64,000 nucleotides of DNA from the NCBI GenBank assembly GCA_002717655.1, contig PBAY01000044.1:1-64000 (forward strand). The letters are read 5' to 3'. The notes under the pieces are model-generated. The model was not told the DNA's origin, did no database searches, and saw only the letters and a list, made by a program, of their open reading frames with translations. The DNA is from Phycisphaerae bacterium (GTDB lineage Bacteria; Planctomycetota; Phycisphaerae; Phycisphaerales; SM1A02). This document shows, in pieces, positions 8,638 through 17,982 of this stretch (position 1 is the stretch's first letter; each line of letters begins with the position of its first letter). The translations under genes were made by a program, and so were the position numbers.

Positions 8638-9318
8638 TCAGGATCGGCGTCTGGTTCCGGTCAGCAGCAGTGCCGGTACCATCGCCAAAGTGGCCGGAGC
8701 GGGGATCCAATTGAGCTCGCCCCAGGCCTGCCAGGCATTGAAGTCCGAGTCATGGCCGATGAAGTTCGCGCCGAAGCTGGGATAGTCGAACTGGCCGTTC
8801 GTCGAGATGACGGTCAACTGCGCGATCAGCACGTTCCCATTGATGGCTTCGCCCTGAGGGTCATCCGGAGTCACGAACCAGATGCCATCATCGACATCGA
8901 TCCCACCACCATTTTCAAACTCAGTCCAATCGATCCCGATATCGTTGAGTGCGTTGTTGTCGAAAGGATCGCCGGTCTGGTCCAGTGCTCCGATCGTCAT
9001 GTAACTGTCCCATTCAAGGTCGGGAAAGAATTCGAAGAAGGCCGGATTGATCGACTTGGAAGTGGGGCCGCCATAGTTGCTCTGGTAGAAGTAGCTTCCA
9101 CTTGCAGGTGCGAGAAACATTGGTTGATCCGGCACACCATAGACGCCATCAATTCGAGCGCCTTCTTCCACCTCGGCATAGACCCTGATGGTGTAGTTGG
9201 GAGTCTCGGATTCCTGAAGCAGATTTACACCGACGAGTTCAGCGGTCATGCCGATGTATTCGGCCATTGCCAGACTCGAGCCGGTGAATAGTGCAAGAGC
9301 AATGATGGGGAACTTCAT
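8638..9318 (-). CDS. secreted protein with PEP-CTERM-like C-terminal anchor
   Basis: A 226-aa protein with a clear N-terminal signal peptide (MKFPIIALALFTGSSLAMA, cleavage near residue 19). The C-terminus is W-I-PAPATLAMVPALLLTG-TRRRS: a PxP motif, a hydrophobic segment and a terminal Arg cluster. This has the layout of PEP-CTERM sorting signals, with PAP replacing PEP. The middle region is beta-rich with many Tyr, Asp and Gly and matches no domain I recognise. GGAG stands about 9 nt before the ATG. It is probably exported and anchored or processed at the surface by an exosortase-like system, which is not encoded in this window. Export is well supported; function is unknown. Confidence 0.85.
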   Translation of the reverse strand: MKFPIIALALFTGSSLAMAEYIGMTAELVGVNLLQESETPNYTIRVYAEVEEGARIDGVYGVPDQPMFLAPASGSYFYQSNYGGPTSKSINPAFFEFFPDLEWDSYMTIGALDQTGDPFDNNALNDIGIDWTEFENGGGIDVDDGIWFVTPDDPQGEAINGNVLIAQLTVISTNGQFDYPSFGANFIGHDSDFNAWQAWGELNWIPAPATLAMVPALLLTGTRRRS

Positions 9319-9383
9319 GGCTTCACTCCATCCTGATTGTGGTCAATGTCTTGATGGACGGCAAGCAGGAAGCGGCAAATCGG

Positions 9384-10406
9384 TCAGGCTACGTCCTGCA
9401 GCGAGTTCATGTCTTCATGATCGCGTTGAAGGTCCATCCAGTGGTGAAGTGCCCTGCGGATTTCATGCGAAGATTCCGAGGTACGAACTGCTTCCTTCAA
9501 CGGCTTCACATGTCCCATCGTCTTTCCGTAACGGGCGATGCCGCTGCACAGGCGATGCAGCGCCATGCGTTCGGTCTGATGTTCAAGAACAAGATCAAGG
9601 TGTCGTTCGATGATCTGGAGTTTTTCAAGCATGGTTGGTTCAGGTAGATCGACGCCATCGACGAGTTTGGCTTTGATGGCTCGGAACATCCATGGTGTTC
9701 GCAGTGCGCCACGGGCAATCATGACGCCGTTGCACCCGGTCAGATCGACCATGTCCTGGGCGTCCTGAGCAGTCTTGATGTCACCATTTCCGATCACGGG
9801 TATGGAGTCAACCGCGTCCACGACATCGGCAATCCCTTCATGCCGAACATCACCCCTGAAATACATCTTGGTTGTTCGGCCATGTACGGTGATGGCTGCG
9901 ATTCCGACTTGCTCCAGTCCACGTGCCAGCGTTGGTCCGACGATGCAGTCATCGTCCCAGCCAAGTCGAATCTTGGCGGTTACGGGAACACCAGTTCTGG
10001 GTGTGACGGTTTCGACGATCTTCTCCGCGAGGCGGATGGTTGATTCGGGATCACACAGAAGCAGACTTCCGCCATTCTTCTTGGCAACCTTGTCCACAGG
10101 GCACCCCATGTTGATGTCGACAATCACTGCGCCGTGATCAATGGCCCAGAGCGCAGCCTCCGGCAAAGGATCCTGAGAATTGCCATAGAGCTGCATGCAC
10201 AAGGGCGAATCCGCTTCACAGGTTGCAGCCAGTTGCATCGCCTTGGGGCATTCACGAAGGATGGAATGGCAGTTCAGCAAGTCAGTACTTGCCAGACCAA
10301 CGCCACCAAGTTCACGGCAAAGCAGCCGGAAGGGGAGGTCGGTATGGCCAGCCATGGGTGCCAGCAAGGCAGGGGAGTCGAGCTGAACATTGCCGATTCG
10401 GAGCAT
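9384..10406 (-). CDS. dusB: tRNA-dihydrouridine synthase (DusB-like)
   Basis: A 340-aa FMN enzyme that reduces uridine to dihydrouridine in tRNA. It begins with the flavin-binding [12 protein letters not shown] (about 16-27). The catalytic Cys is C102 in [15 protein letters not shown], followed by [10 protein letters not shown] and VHGRT. VIGNGDI and MIARGAL form the FMN phosphate site. The length and fold suit the bacterial Dus family; DusB rather than DusA/C is judged by overall look. No Shine-Dalgarno is present. Instead TAGACT lies exactly 6 nt before the ATG, which suggests a leaderless mRNA. Confidence 0.92.
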   Translation of the reverse strand: MLRIGNVQLDSPALLAPMAGHTDLPFRLLCRELGGVGLASTDLLNCHSILRECPKAMQLAATCEADSPLCMQLYGNSQDPLPEAALWAIDHGAVIVDINMGCPVDKVAKKNGGSLLLCDPESTIRLAEKIVETVTPRTGVPVTAKIRLGWDDDCIVGPTLARGLEQVGIAAITVHGRTTKMYFRGDVRHEGIADVVDAVDSIPVIGNGDIKTAQDAQDMVDLTGCNGVMIARGALRTPWMFRAIKAKLVDGVDLPEPTMLEKLQIIERHLDLVLEHQTERMALHRLCSGIARYGKTMGHVKPLKEAVRTSESSHEIRRALHHWMDLQRDHEDMNSLQDVA

Positions 10407-10666
10407 TCCGAGAGTCTAGCGGCCCCTGGATGGTTGCCCGCCAAACTGGCAGAAACTGAGAGGCAATTCCGCGTTTCAGGCTGGTCAATTCAGGCAAATC
10501 GGCGTTTAGATGCATCTGAGCGAGGGTTTAGCTTCTGGCACGCTGGCATTAGCCTTGCACTCCTATAGAAGGAAGCCCGGAGCACTCCGGCTGCTTCTCA
10601 CTATTTGAATCAAGACCGAGCTGGAGATGGCCCTGTGAGGCCCTGGCTCGGAGTCAGGAGAATGCT
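10407..10666 (+). promoter_or_regulatory. dnaK upstream region with sigma54-like site, palindrome and leader hairpin
   Basis: This 260-nt divergent region carries three visible elements. TGGCATTAGCCTTGCA (10544-10559) has the GG and GC of a sigma54 promoter at the exact 10-nt spacing, with two mismatches to TGGCACGNNNNTTGCA. TATAGA (10564-10569) could be a sigma70-type -10 box. A perfect 14-bp palindrome lies at 10577-10590. Finally a hairpin (stem 10616-10621 with 10646-10651, inner GGCC pairs) ends 5 nt before the AGGAG of dnaK. No CIRCE element is present. Which promoter is used cannot be told from sequence. Confidence 0.35.
10413..10418 (-). promoter_or_regulatory. -10 box 6 nt before the dusB start (leaderless signature)
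   Basis: On the minus strand TAGACT is followed by 6 nt and then the ATG of dusB, so transcription would start at or next to the A of the start codon. I see no convincing -35 box. Confidence 0.4.
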
Positions 10667-12574
10667 ATGTCAAAGACAATTGGAATCGACCTTGGAACGA
10701 CCAACTCGGTTGTCGCCGTCATGGAAGGTGATCAACCCAAGGTTCTGATCAACTCATCCGGTAATCGAACCACCCCGTCCGTGGTTGCGATGACCGACAA
10801 GGGTGACCGTCTCGTAGGCCAGCCGGCCCGTCATCAGCAGGTCACCAATCCAGCCAACACCATCTACTCCATCAAGCGATTCATGGGACGACGCCACAAC
10901 GAGGTGCAGTCCGAGGAAACGCAGGTTCCCTATGCCGTCGTAGGCAGTGGTGATGAACTGGTAAAGGTGGAAGCTGGTGGTAAGGAATTCACGCCACCTG
11001 AAATTTCAGCCATGATTCTTCGTGATCTCAAGCAGATTGCGGAGGAGTATCTCGGCGAGCAGGTGGACAAGGCCGTCATTACGGTCCCCGCGTACTTCAA
11101 TGATGCGCAGCGTCAAGCAACCAAGGACGCCGGCGAAATCGCCGGTCTCACGGTTGAAAGAATCATCAACGAGCCTACGGCTGCGGCCCTTGCCTATGGT
11201 CTTGAGAAGAAGACCAATTCCAAGATTGCAGTCTTCGACCTCGGTGGTGGTACGTTCGACATCTCCATTCTTGACATTGGCGACGGTGTCTTCGAAGTCC
11301 TGGCCAGCAATGGTGACGGTCATCTCGGTGGTGACGACTTCGATCAGATCCTGATCGATGAAATCGCTGAGGAATTCCGCAAGACCGACGGCATCGATGT
11401 GCGTCAGGATCAAATGGCCCTGCAGCGTCTCAAGGAAGCCGCGGAGAAGGCCAAGTGTGAGCTCTCACAGCAGCTTGAAACCACAGTCAATCTGCCCTTC
11501 ATCACGGCGGACGCCTCTGGCCCGAAGCATCTTCAGGTGAAGATCACTCGTGCCCGGTTCGAGGAACTGGCTGCATCACTCTTCAATCGCCTCATTGCAC
11601 CCTGCAAGACGGCATTGACCGATGCCAATCTGGCCAACTCCGGTGTTTCCGATGTGGTCATGGTCGGTGGTTCCACCCGTATTCCCAAGGTTCAGGAGAT
11701 CGCCAAGGAGATCTTCGGTACAGCCGAACTGGACAAGTCCATCAATCCGGATGAAGTGGTCGCCGTCGGCGCCGCAATTCAGGGTGGTGTGCTTCAGGGT
11801 GATGTGAAGGACGTGCTTCTGCTTGATGTCACGCCATTGAGCCTGGGTGTAGAAACACTCGGGGGCCTCATGACCCGGCTGATCGAGAAGAACACCACGA
11901 TTCCAACTTCCAAGAAGGAAACCTTCTCAACCGCTGCAGACAATCAGACTTCGGTCACGATCCATGTTCTGCAGGGTGAGCGTGAATTCGCGAAGGACAA
12001 TCGCACGCTCGGTCAGTTCGATCTCACCGACATTCCTTCGGCTCCACGCGGCATGCCTCAAATCGAGGTCGAGTTCGCAATCGATGCCAACGGCATGATC
12101 AATGTCTCGGCCACGGACAAGGCGACCGTCAAGTCGCACAACATCCAGATCACCAGCTCCGATGGACTCTCCAAGGATGAAATCGAGAAGATGAAGCAGG
12201 ATGCTGATGCTCATGCTGGTGAAGACAAGGCCAAGCGTGAACTCGTCGAAGTGAAGAATCAGGCCGAGCAGGTCGTCTATGCCACCCGAAAGCAGCTTGA
12301 AGAGCACGGGGACAAGATCTCAGCAGAGATCCGTTCCACAATCGAGGCGGATATTGCCAACCTCGAGGACAAGCTGAAGGGCGACGAGAAAGCAGCCATC
12401 GAAGCTGCGGTCAAGCAACTGACCGAGAATGCCCAGGAGTTGGGCAAGGCGGTCTATGAGGCTACTGCTGCAGAAGCGACTGAGGGCGGTGAACAGCCCG
12501 ACTCTGGTTCGGCTTCCAGTGACAATGATGACGTCATCGATGCAGAGTATGAGGTCAAGGATGACCAGAACTAG
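10667..12574 (+). CDS. dnaK: chaperone DnaK (Hsp70)
   Basis: A 635-aa Hsp70. The ATPase domain has [14 protein letters not shown] at the start, [29 protein letters not shown] and [11 protein letters not shown]. The conserved linker [13 protein letters not shown] (about 385-397) leads into the substrate-binding domain, with a helical lid and the C-terminal [14 protein letters not shown] motif. It folds nascent and stressed proteins with DnaJ and GrpE, neither of which is adjacent. The start is supported by AGGAG at 10656-10660. A strong intrinsic terminator follows, so it is transcribed alone. Confidence 0.98.
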   Translation: MSKTIGIDLGTTNSVVAVMEGDQPKVLINSSGNRTTPSVVAMTDKGDRLVGQPARHQQVTNPANTIYSIKRFMGRRHNEVQSEETQVPYAVVGSGDELVKVEAGGKEFTPPEISAMILRDLKQIAEEYLGEQVDKAVITVPAYFNDAQRQATKDAGEIAGLTVERIINEPTAAALAYGLEKKTNSKIAVFDLGGGTFDISILDIGDGVFEVLASNGDGHLGGDDFDQILIDEIAEEFRKTDGIDVRQDQMALQRLKEAAEKAKCELSQQLETTVNLPFITADASGPKHLQVKITRARFEELAASLFNRLIAPCKTALTDANLANSGVSDVVMVGGSTRIPKVQEIAKEIFGTAELDKSINPDEVVAVGAAIQGGVLQGDVKDVLLLDVTPLSLGVETLGGLMTRLIEKNTTIPTSKKETFSTAADNQTSVTIHVLQGEREFAKDNRTLGQFDLTDIPSAPRGMPQIEVEFAIDANGMINVSATDKATVKSHNIQITSSDGLSKDEIEKMKQDADAHAGEDKAKRELVEVKNQAEQVVYATRKQLEEHGDKISAEIRSTIEADIANLEDKLKGDEKAAIEAAVKQLTENAQELGKAVYEATAAEATEGGEQPDSGSASSDNDDVIDAEYEVKDDQN

Positions 12575-12621
12575 TTCTCCCATGCATCGCACCATCCAGT
12601 GATGCATTCCTTTATCTCCCT

Positions 12622-12659
12622 GCCTCAGGCCCTGATGAATCAGGGCCTGAGGCTTTTTT
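12622..12659 (+). terminator. intrinsic terminator of dnaK
   Basis: A perfect 14-bp GC-rich stem (12622-12635 with 12640-12653), a 4-nt loop and a run of six T. This is the clearest Rho-independent terminator in the window. Confidence 0.92.
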
Positions 12660-12776
12660 GGTCCAGTACTGCTGAAAAATTGCGGAAGCAGCATCTGTTG
12701 AGTGCAATGGAATCGCTATTGGGCTTACCCTCTGGAATCAGGATTCCAGGTGGAATTCACTATTCAGGAGCCATTG

Positions 12777-14153
12777 ATGACTACCGCACCGACCCAGCCA
12801 ACAACCGACTTTCCAGCCGAAGCAGCCATTTCCAATGACCGCATCGACTCGCTTCGTGCAGAGTTCGATTCCAATGCCAGATGGGGTCTCAGTCAGAATG
12901 CAATCACGCAGGTCGGCATTGATGACGTGGCACTCAATCGCAGTGTCGTGACCTCGACTGATTACACCTTTTCGACATTGCTTGATGACTGGAAGGTCAC
13001 CAATCAGCGTCAATCCGGTCGGTGCTGGATGTTCGCAGCCTTGAATCTCTTCCGGGTTGGTGCCATGAAGGCCATGAATCTGAAGAACTTCGAGTTCAGT
13101 CAGAACTACACCTTGTTCTGGGACAAGTTCGAACGGGCCAACTGGTTCCTTGAAGGCATCATCGAGACGGCTGGTCGTGATATCGATGACCGGACGGTGG
13201 CGTTCCTCCTTTCACATCCAGTGGATGATGGCGGGCAGTGGAACATGTTCATCAACATCGTCAAGAAGCACGGCCTGGTTCCCAAGGCCGTCATGCCTGA
13301 AGCCAAGTCTTCCTCGGCGACACGCGGTATGAATTCGGTTCTCGTGTGGTATCTCCGGGGATTTGCAAAGGATCTTCGGGACACCATCAACGGTGGGGGA
13401 TCGGCCGAGGCTGCTCGTGATCTGAAGGACAAGCAGCTGGCGGTCATCTGGCGGATTCTGTGCATGCATCTGGGTACACCGCCAACGGAATTCAACTGGC
13501 AGTGGAATGACAAGGACAAGGAGTTCCATCGCGATGGCGTGATGACTCCACAGGCGTTTGCCAAGAAGTATGTCAACATCGATCTTGATGATTATGTCTG
13601 CATCGTGAATGATCCCCGCCCGACAAGTCCTGTTGGTCGGACCTTCACGGTCGAGTATCTGGGCAATGTCGTCGGCGGAACGCCTGTGAAGTATCTGAAC
13701 GTCGACATGAATGTCATTCGTGATACCACTGCAGCCGTTCTCCAGGATGGTGAACCGGTATGGTTCGGCTGTGATGTCGGCAAGATGTTCCGTCGTGACA
13801 TCGGCATCTGGGACACCAACCTCTTCAACTACGAGTCCCTCTATGAGGCACCCTTGACGTTGGACAAGTCGGATCGACTCCTCTATCAACAGTCCTTGAT
13901 GACCCATGCGATGCTCTTCACGGGTGTTGATGTTCATCCCGAGGGGATCAGTCGCTGGCGAGTGGAGAACTCATGGGGAGAAGACCGTGTGGGCCGCAAG
14001 GGCTTCCAGGTGATGAACGACAACTGGTTTGACGAGTATGTGCTGGAAATCGCGGCACATCGAAATCGTCTGTCACCTGAGCTACAGGCTGCCTGTGATG
14101 AGGATCCAATCGTGCTGGCCCCCTGGGACCCGATGGGTTCTCTGGCCTACTAG
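12777..14153 (+). CDS. pepC: bleomycin hydrolase-type aminopeptidase (peptidase C1B)
   Basis: A 458-aa papain-fold cysteine peptidase, the usual size of bleomycin hydrolase/aminopeptidase C. The catalytic triad is visible: Cys83 in RQSGRCWMFAALN (oxyanion Gln78 just before), His377 in THAMLFTG, and Asn398 in VENSWGED. The family is cytosolic and hexameric and trims peptides from the N-terminus. I chose the ATG at 12777 because AGGAG at 12766-12770 fits it; an in-frame extension to 12702 is possible but has no ribosome site. No signal peptide is present. The gene lies between dnaK and a secreted carboxypeptidase, with no clear operon link. Confidence 0.9.
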   Translation: MTTAPTQPTTDFPAEAAISNDRIDSLRAEFDSNARWGLSQNAITQVGIDDVALNRSVVTSTDYTFSTLLDDWKVTNQRQSGRCWMFAALNLFRVGAMKAMNLKNFEFSQNYTLFWDKFERANWFLEGIIETAGRDIDDRTVAFLLSHPVDDGGQWNMFINIVKKHGLVPKAVMPEAKSSSATRGMNSVLVWYLRGFAKDLRDTINGGGSAEAARDLKDKQLAVIWRILCMHLGTPPTEFNWQWNDKDKEFHRDGVMTPQAFAKKYVNIDLDDYVCIVNDPRPTSPVGRTFTVEYLGNVVGGTPVKYLNVDMNVIRDTTAAVLQDGEPVWFGCDVGKMFRRDIGIWDTNLFNYESLYEAPLTLDKSDRLLYQQSLMTHAMLFTGVDVHPEGISRWRVENSWGEDRVGRKGFQVMNDNWFDEYVLEIAAHRNRLSPELQAACDEDPIVLAPWDPMGSLAY

Positions 14154-14293
14154 GGCCTGAAGCAGCTTTTTTGACCCGATAAACGCAGTCAGGGGCTTGC
14201 CAGAGCCCTGAAATGGCTCATACTGGATTGCTTGGATCCAAACAGGCCGTTGTTCCGGATGTATTGGCATCGGGGACACATGAGGAGAGAGTT

Positions 14294-16609
14294 GTGACCA
14301 CCTTCAATATTCAACGCCTTGCTGGCCTTTTTGGCCTTGGCGCCGCGGTTCTTGCCCTTGGCACATCGACTGTGGCTCATGAGATTCCGATGCCTGATCC
14401 AGCGGATTACCAAGGCAAGAAGATCGTTGAAATCGACGTGCCTGATTCTGAGATCGTTCAGATGCTTCTGGACGAGGGACTTCGCAGTCTTTCCTGTACT
14501 CCTGTCGAGGGGCCAAGTCCATGGTTGTTGGATGAAGAAGGCCTGACGCTGATTGAAGGTCTCGGGCTGACCCATCGTGATATCGTCGCTGACCTTCCGA
14601 AGTTCACTGCTCAGCAGAATCAGGAGCGTGTCGCGATACGTCAGCAACGTGGCCTCGATTTCTATGCGGACTTCCGCACGCTTGATGAATTCAATGCCAA
14701 GCTCGATGAGTTTGAAACGTCCTATCCCGATCTGGTGACGCCGATCGTCATCGGCACCAGTCATGAGGGACGGCAGATTCGTGGAGTGGTCATTCGCAGC
14801 GGCGAAGACAATGGTCGGCCTGCGGTCCTCTTCAACGGCTGTCAGCACGCTCGCGAATGGATTTCTCCGATGACGACGATCTACATCGCCGACACGCTGC
14901 TGAGTCAGTATGCGGTCAATCCCGCGATTGCAGCGAGGCTTCAACAGGTCGAAGTCATCGTCATTCCGGTGGTGAATCCTGACGGTTATGTCTTCACCTA
15001 TGCATCAGGTGGTGATCGCTACTGGCGAAAGAACCGTCGTGACAATTCCGGAAGCTGTGAAGGTGTGGATCTCAACCGCAACTGGGGTTCGGACTGGAAC
15101 GGTGGGCAGTCGACCAGTAACGATCCATGCAGTGACGTATATGTCGGTCCGGCGTCCATGTCGGAGCCTGAAGTCGATGCGCTCGCGGTCTACTGCCAGA
15201 ACCATGGCAACATCCGCGCACAGGTCGACTTCCATGCCTTCTCGGAGTTGATTCTCGAGCCACGTGGCTATACCACGACTCCACCGCCTGATTACGACGA
15301 ACTGAACAGTCTTGGCATTGACATGTCCCAGGCCATTCAATCCGTCTATGGGCAGAATTACACAGCGGGCAATCCCTGCAACATTCTGTATTGTGCCAGC
15401 GGCACGCTGATCGACTGGCCCTATGACACCTATGGTTCCCTGTCCTACTGCATCGAGTTGCGGCCAAGCTCTGGAGGAATCGGTGGATTTGCACCACCTC
15501 CAAGTGAGATTCGCCCATGTGCGGAAGAGAACTTCGAGGCGGTTCTGGTCATGATCGACCATGTGCTCAACACGATGTCGATCGATATTCCAGGTGGTGC
15601 ACCTTCGGTGGTTTCCAATGCCGACTCGACGACCTTCTCCGTTCAGATCAGCAACGATGGCGAGGAGCCGATTCCCGGCACCGCACGTCTGCACTATCGA
15701 TCATCGGGTGGTGCATTCACGGAAACCGCGCTGGACTGGCTTGGTGGTGCCAACTATCAGGCAACGCTTCCAGCATTCGACTGCGGATCGAATCCGGAGT
15801 TCTTCCTGAGTGTCCAGGGGAATGCCGGTGGTGAAGCTCGTTTGCCAGTTGCTGCGCCTACTGAAGTATTTGAAGCAATCGTGATTTCCGATCAGGAAAT
15901 CGTATTTGACGACAACGGTGAAACGGATCTCGGCTGGACGACCTCAGGGTCGGCAGTGGATGGTCCCTGGGATCTGGGTGTGCCGGCTGGTGGTGGTGAT
16001 CGTGGTGATCCGCCGGCAGACGCAGATGGCAGTGGTTCCTGCTGGTTGACCGACAATGTCGATGGCAATTCCGATGTTGATGATGGTCAGGTCATTCTGA
16101 CTTCACCGATTCTGGATACCTCCGATGGTGGATTCACGCTGGCCTACTGGCGATGGTTCTCCAATGTCGCAGGCGGTGCTCCCAATGAAGATGTCTTCAC
16201 GGTTCAGGCCAGTGATGACAACGGTGCAAGTTGGATCACGCTTGAAGTCGTTGGCCCGACAGGCCAGGAGGCAGCAGGCGGTTGGTATCGAGTCGAGTTC
16301 CAGCTTGATGATGTCACAGGGCTGGATCCCAGCAGCACCTTCAGAGTGCGTTTCATTGCCGAAGACATCAACAGCGGTTCCGTCGTGGAAGCAGGCGTTG
16401 ACGGCGTACTGCTCAGCAAATCCGAGTGTGTCGATGACGAGGATTGCCCCGGCGATGTCGCGGGTGATGATGGTGTCGTGAATGTCGAAGATGTGCTGGC
16501 GCTGCTGGCGGCCTTCGGTGGGACCGATCCGGACTTCGATATCGATGGCAACGGAACAGTCGATGTGAACGACATTCTGATCGTGATTGCATCCTGGGGT
16601 GAATGCTAG
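14294..16609 (+). CDS. secreted M14 zinc carboxypeptidase with dockerin-like tail
   Basis: A 771-aa exported protein. A signal peptide (TTFNIQRLAGLFGLGAAV..., about 1-30) and a pro-region precede the M14 catalytic domain. Zinc ligands are H185 and E188 (CQHAREW) and H314 (VDFHAF); substrate residues lie in LNRNWGSDW; the catalytic Glu is E388 (YCIELRPSSGG). Two beta-rich domains follow. The last 55 residues form a dockerin-like pair of Ca-binding repeats (CPGDVAGDDGVVNVEDVLAL and DIDGNGTVDVNDILIVIASWG). I chose the GTG at 14294 because GAGGAG at 14282-14287 precedes it and the signal peptide then starts correctly. It likely digests external protein; the tail probably holds it at the surface. 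Confidence 0.92.
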   Translation: MTTFNIQRLAGLFGLGAAVLALGTSTVAHEIPMPDPADYQGKKIVEIDVPDSEIVQMLLDEGLRSLSCTPVEGPSPWLLDEEGLTLIEGLGLTHRDIVADLPKFTAQQNQERVAIRQQRGLDFYADFRTLDEFNAKLDEFETSYPDLVTPIVIGTSHEGRQIRGVVIRSGEDNGRPAVLFNGCQHAREWISPMTTIYIADTLLSQYAVNPAIAARLQQVEVIVIPVVNPDGYVFTYASGGDRYWRKNRRDNSGSCEGVDLNRNWGSDWNGGQSTSNDPCSDVYVGPASMSEPEVDALAVYCQNHGNIRAQVDFHAFSELILEPRGYTTTPPPDYDELNSLGIDMSQAIQSVYGQNYTAGNPCNILYCASGTLIDWPYDTYGSLSYCIELRPSSGGIGGFAPPPSEIRPCAEENFEAVLVMIDHVLNTMSIDIPGGAPSVVSNADSTTFSVQISNDGEEPIPGTARLHYRSSGGAFTETALDWLGGANYQATLPAFDCGSNPEFFLSVQGNAGGEARLPVAAPTEVFEAIVISDQEIVFDDNGETDLGWTTSGSAVDGPWDLGVPAGGGDRGDPPADADGSGSCWLTDNVDGNSDVDDGQVILTSPILDTSDGGFTLAYWRWFSNVAGGAPNEDVFTVQASDDNGASWITLEVVGPTGQEAAGGWYRVEFQLDDVTGLDPSSTFRVRFIAEDINSGSVVEAGVDGVLLSKSECVDDEDCPGDVAGDDGVVNVEDVLALLAAFGGTDPDFDIDGNGTVDVNDILIVIASWGEC

Positions 16610-16634
16610 GGTTCACGACTTCTTGATTTCGCCG

Positions 16635-16640
16635 TACACT
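16635..16640 (+). promoter_or_regulatory. -10-like box before the Gfo/Idh/MocA gene
   Basis: TACACT ends 6 nt before an ATG at 16646 and 21 nt before the ATG at 16661. A transcript starting near 16647 would carry the GAGGAG at 16648-16653 as the ribosome site of the 16661 start. No clear -35 box is visible. Confidence 0.35.
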
Positions 16641-16660
16641 CGGGCATGAGGAGAACACCC

Positions 16661-17971
16661 ATGCCCGAGCATCGATCGGCACGTACCAATCCGGATCGTC
16701 GTCAGATTCTGGCGGCTGGCGCTGCTGCGGCGATCTCTGTCCTGTGGGTCATGACACGTTCGGGTCTGGCGGGCATCTCGACTCGGGCCAATGACACCAT
16801 TGGTATCGGTGTCATCGGGATGGGTATCCGTGGCCGTCGTCTCATGTATCAGATGATGGATCGTGATGACATACGGATCGTAGGTGTCAGTGAAGTGGCT
16901 GGCCCACGTCTGTTGGCCGCGATGCAGGCTGTCGAAGCAAAGGATGGTGAGCCATGCGCCGGCTACCTCGACTATGAGGACCTTCTCGCTCGCAACGACA
17001 TCGATGCAGTTGTGATCGCAACTCAGGACAGCAATCACGCACGACCCGCGATCATGGCGGCTCGTCGGGGCATCGATGTGTACTGTGAAAAACCGCTGAC
17101 ACTCACGATTGCAGAAGGCCGCGCCATCTGTGATGCCGTTGCTCATGGGCAGGCCGTCTTTCAGACCGGCAGTCAGCAACGCAGTGAGTACGGGGGAAGA
17201 TTCCGTACAGCCTGTGAACATATTCGTAATGGTCGAATCGGCAAGCTCAAGCGTGTCGAGATCGGGGTAGGTGATCCTCCTACTCCATGCGATCTTCCTG
17301 ATGAAGAGACCCCGGCGGGCTACGACTGGAATCGATGGCTGGGGGCTTCCCCGGAACGCAAGTTCAATTCTGAACTTTGTCCTGAGGGTGTGCATGGACA
17401 TTACCCGCGTTGGCGGCAATTCGGCGAATATGGCAATGGATACTTCGCGGACATGGGTGCGCATCATTACGACATCGCTCAATGGGCGATGGATACGGAT
17501 CACACCGGTCCGGTACGGATCATTCCTCCGGCACTGGTCAATGGTGAAATGCCCAAGCGTGGACTGGTACTGGAATATGACAACGGTGTTCAGATCAGCC
17601 ATGGAGGTCGAAGTGGTTGTACCTTCACGGGAACCGATGGCATGATCTATGTCGACCGTGGTGCGCTTGAAGCATCGGATGAATCGATCCTCAAGGACCC
17701 TGCAGGCAACAGCGATCTCAAGCTGCCGGATACCGGGGGCCACATGAAAAACTGGATCGACTGCATTCGTAATCGAACCAGACCCATCTGTCACGAGGAA
17801 GTGGGCCATCGAACGGCTTCAGTGAACCAGTTGGCTGTCATTGGGTATGAGGTGGGGCAACCTCTGGTCTGGGATCCTCGCAAGGAAGTCTTCACCGGTG
17901 ATCATGCGGCGGCAGGCAACGCCAAGCTTGAGCGACCTTCGCGTGGTGAGTGGGGAATTCCTGCGAGCTGA
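16661..17971 (+). CDS. Tat-exported Gfo/Idh/MocA-family oxidoreductase
   Basis: A 436-aa NAD(P)-dependent sugar or inositol dehydrogenase-like protein. The N-terminus carries a twin-arginine signal (NPDRRQILAAGAAAAIS), so the protein is probably exported folded with its cofactor. The Rossmann motif is IGVIGMGIRGR, and the catalytic Lys motif is EKPLTLTIAEGR. The C-terminal half includes GAHHYDIAQWAM, the usual substrate-binding His region. I chose the ATG at 16661 because GAGGAG precedes it by 7 nt; the ATG at 16646 would add five residues. Tat-exported members are abundant in planctomycetes and are linked to polysaccharide breakdown. The substrate cannot be told. Confidence 0.9.
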   Translation: MPEHRSARTNPDRRQILAAGAAAAISVLWVMTRSGLAGISTRANDTIGIGVIGMGIRGRRLMYQMMDRDDIRIVGVSEVAGPRLLAAMQAVEAKDGEPCAGYLDYEDLLARNDIDAVVIATQDSNHARPAIMAARRGIDVYCEKPLTLTIAEGRAICDAVAHGQAVFQTGSQQRSEYGGRFRTACEHIRNGRIGKLKRVEIGVGDPPTPCDLPDEETPAGYDWNRWLGASPERKFNSELCPEGVHGHYPRWRQFGEYGNGYFADMGAHHYDIAQWAMDTDHTGPVRIIPPALVNGEMPKRGLVLEYDNGVQISHGGRSGCTFTGTDGMIYVDRGALEASDESILKDPAGNSDLKLPDTGGHMKNWIDCIRNRTRPICHEEVGHRTASVNQLAVIGYEVGQPLVWDPRKEVFTGDHAAAGNAKLERPSRGEWGIPAS

Positions 17972-17982
17972 TTCGAGCCTGA

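Noticed and set aside
10551-10590. Possible CIRCE element upstream of dnaK
   Set aside because: TTAGC and GCACTC occur but not as TTAGCACTC-N9-GAGTGCTAA; the right half is missing.
14190-14210. Hairpin after the bleomycin hydrolase gene
   Set aside because: The stem has a bulge and is not followed by a T-run; too weak to call a terminator.
16613-17809. 398-codon frame on the minus strand
   Set aside because: Antisense to the Gfo/Idh/MocA gene; composition is low-complexity and no motif is visible.
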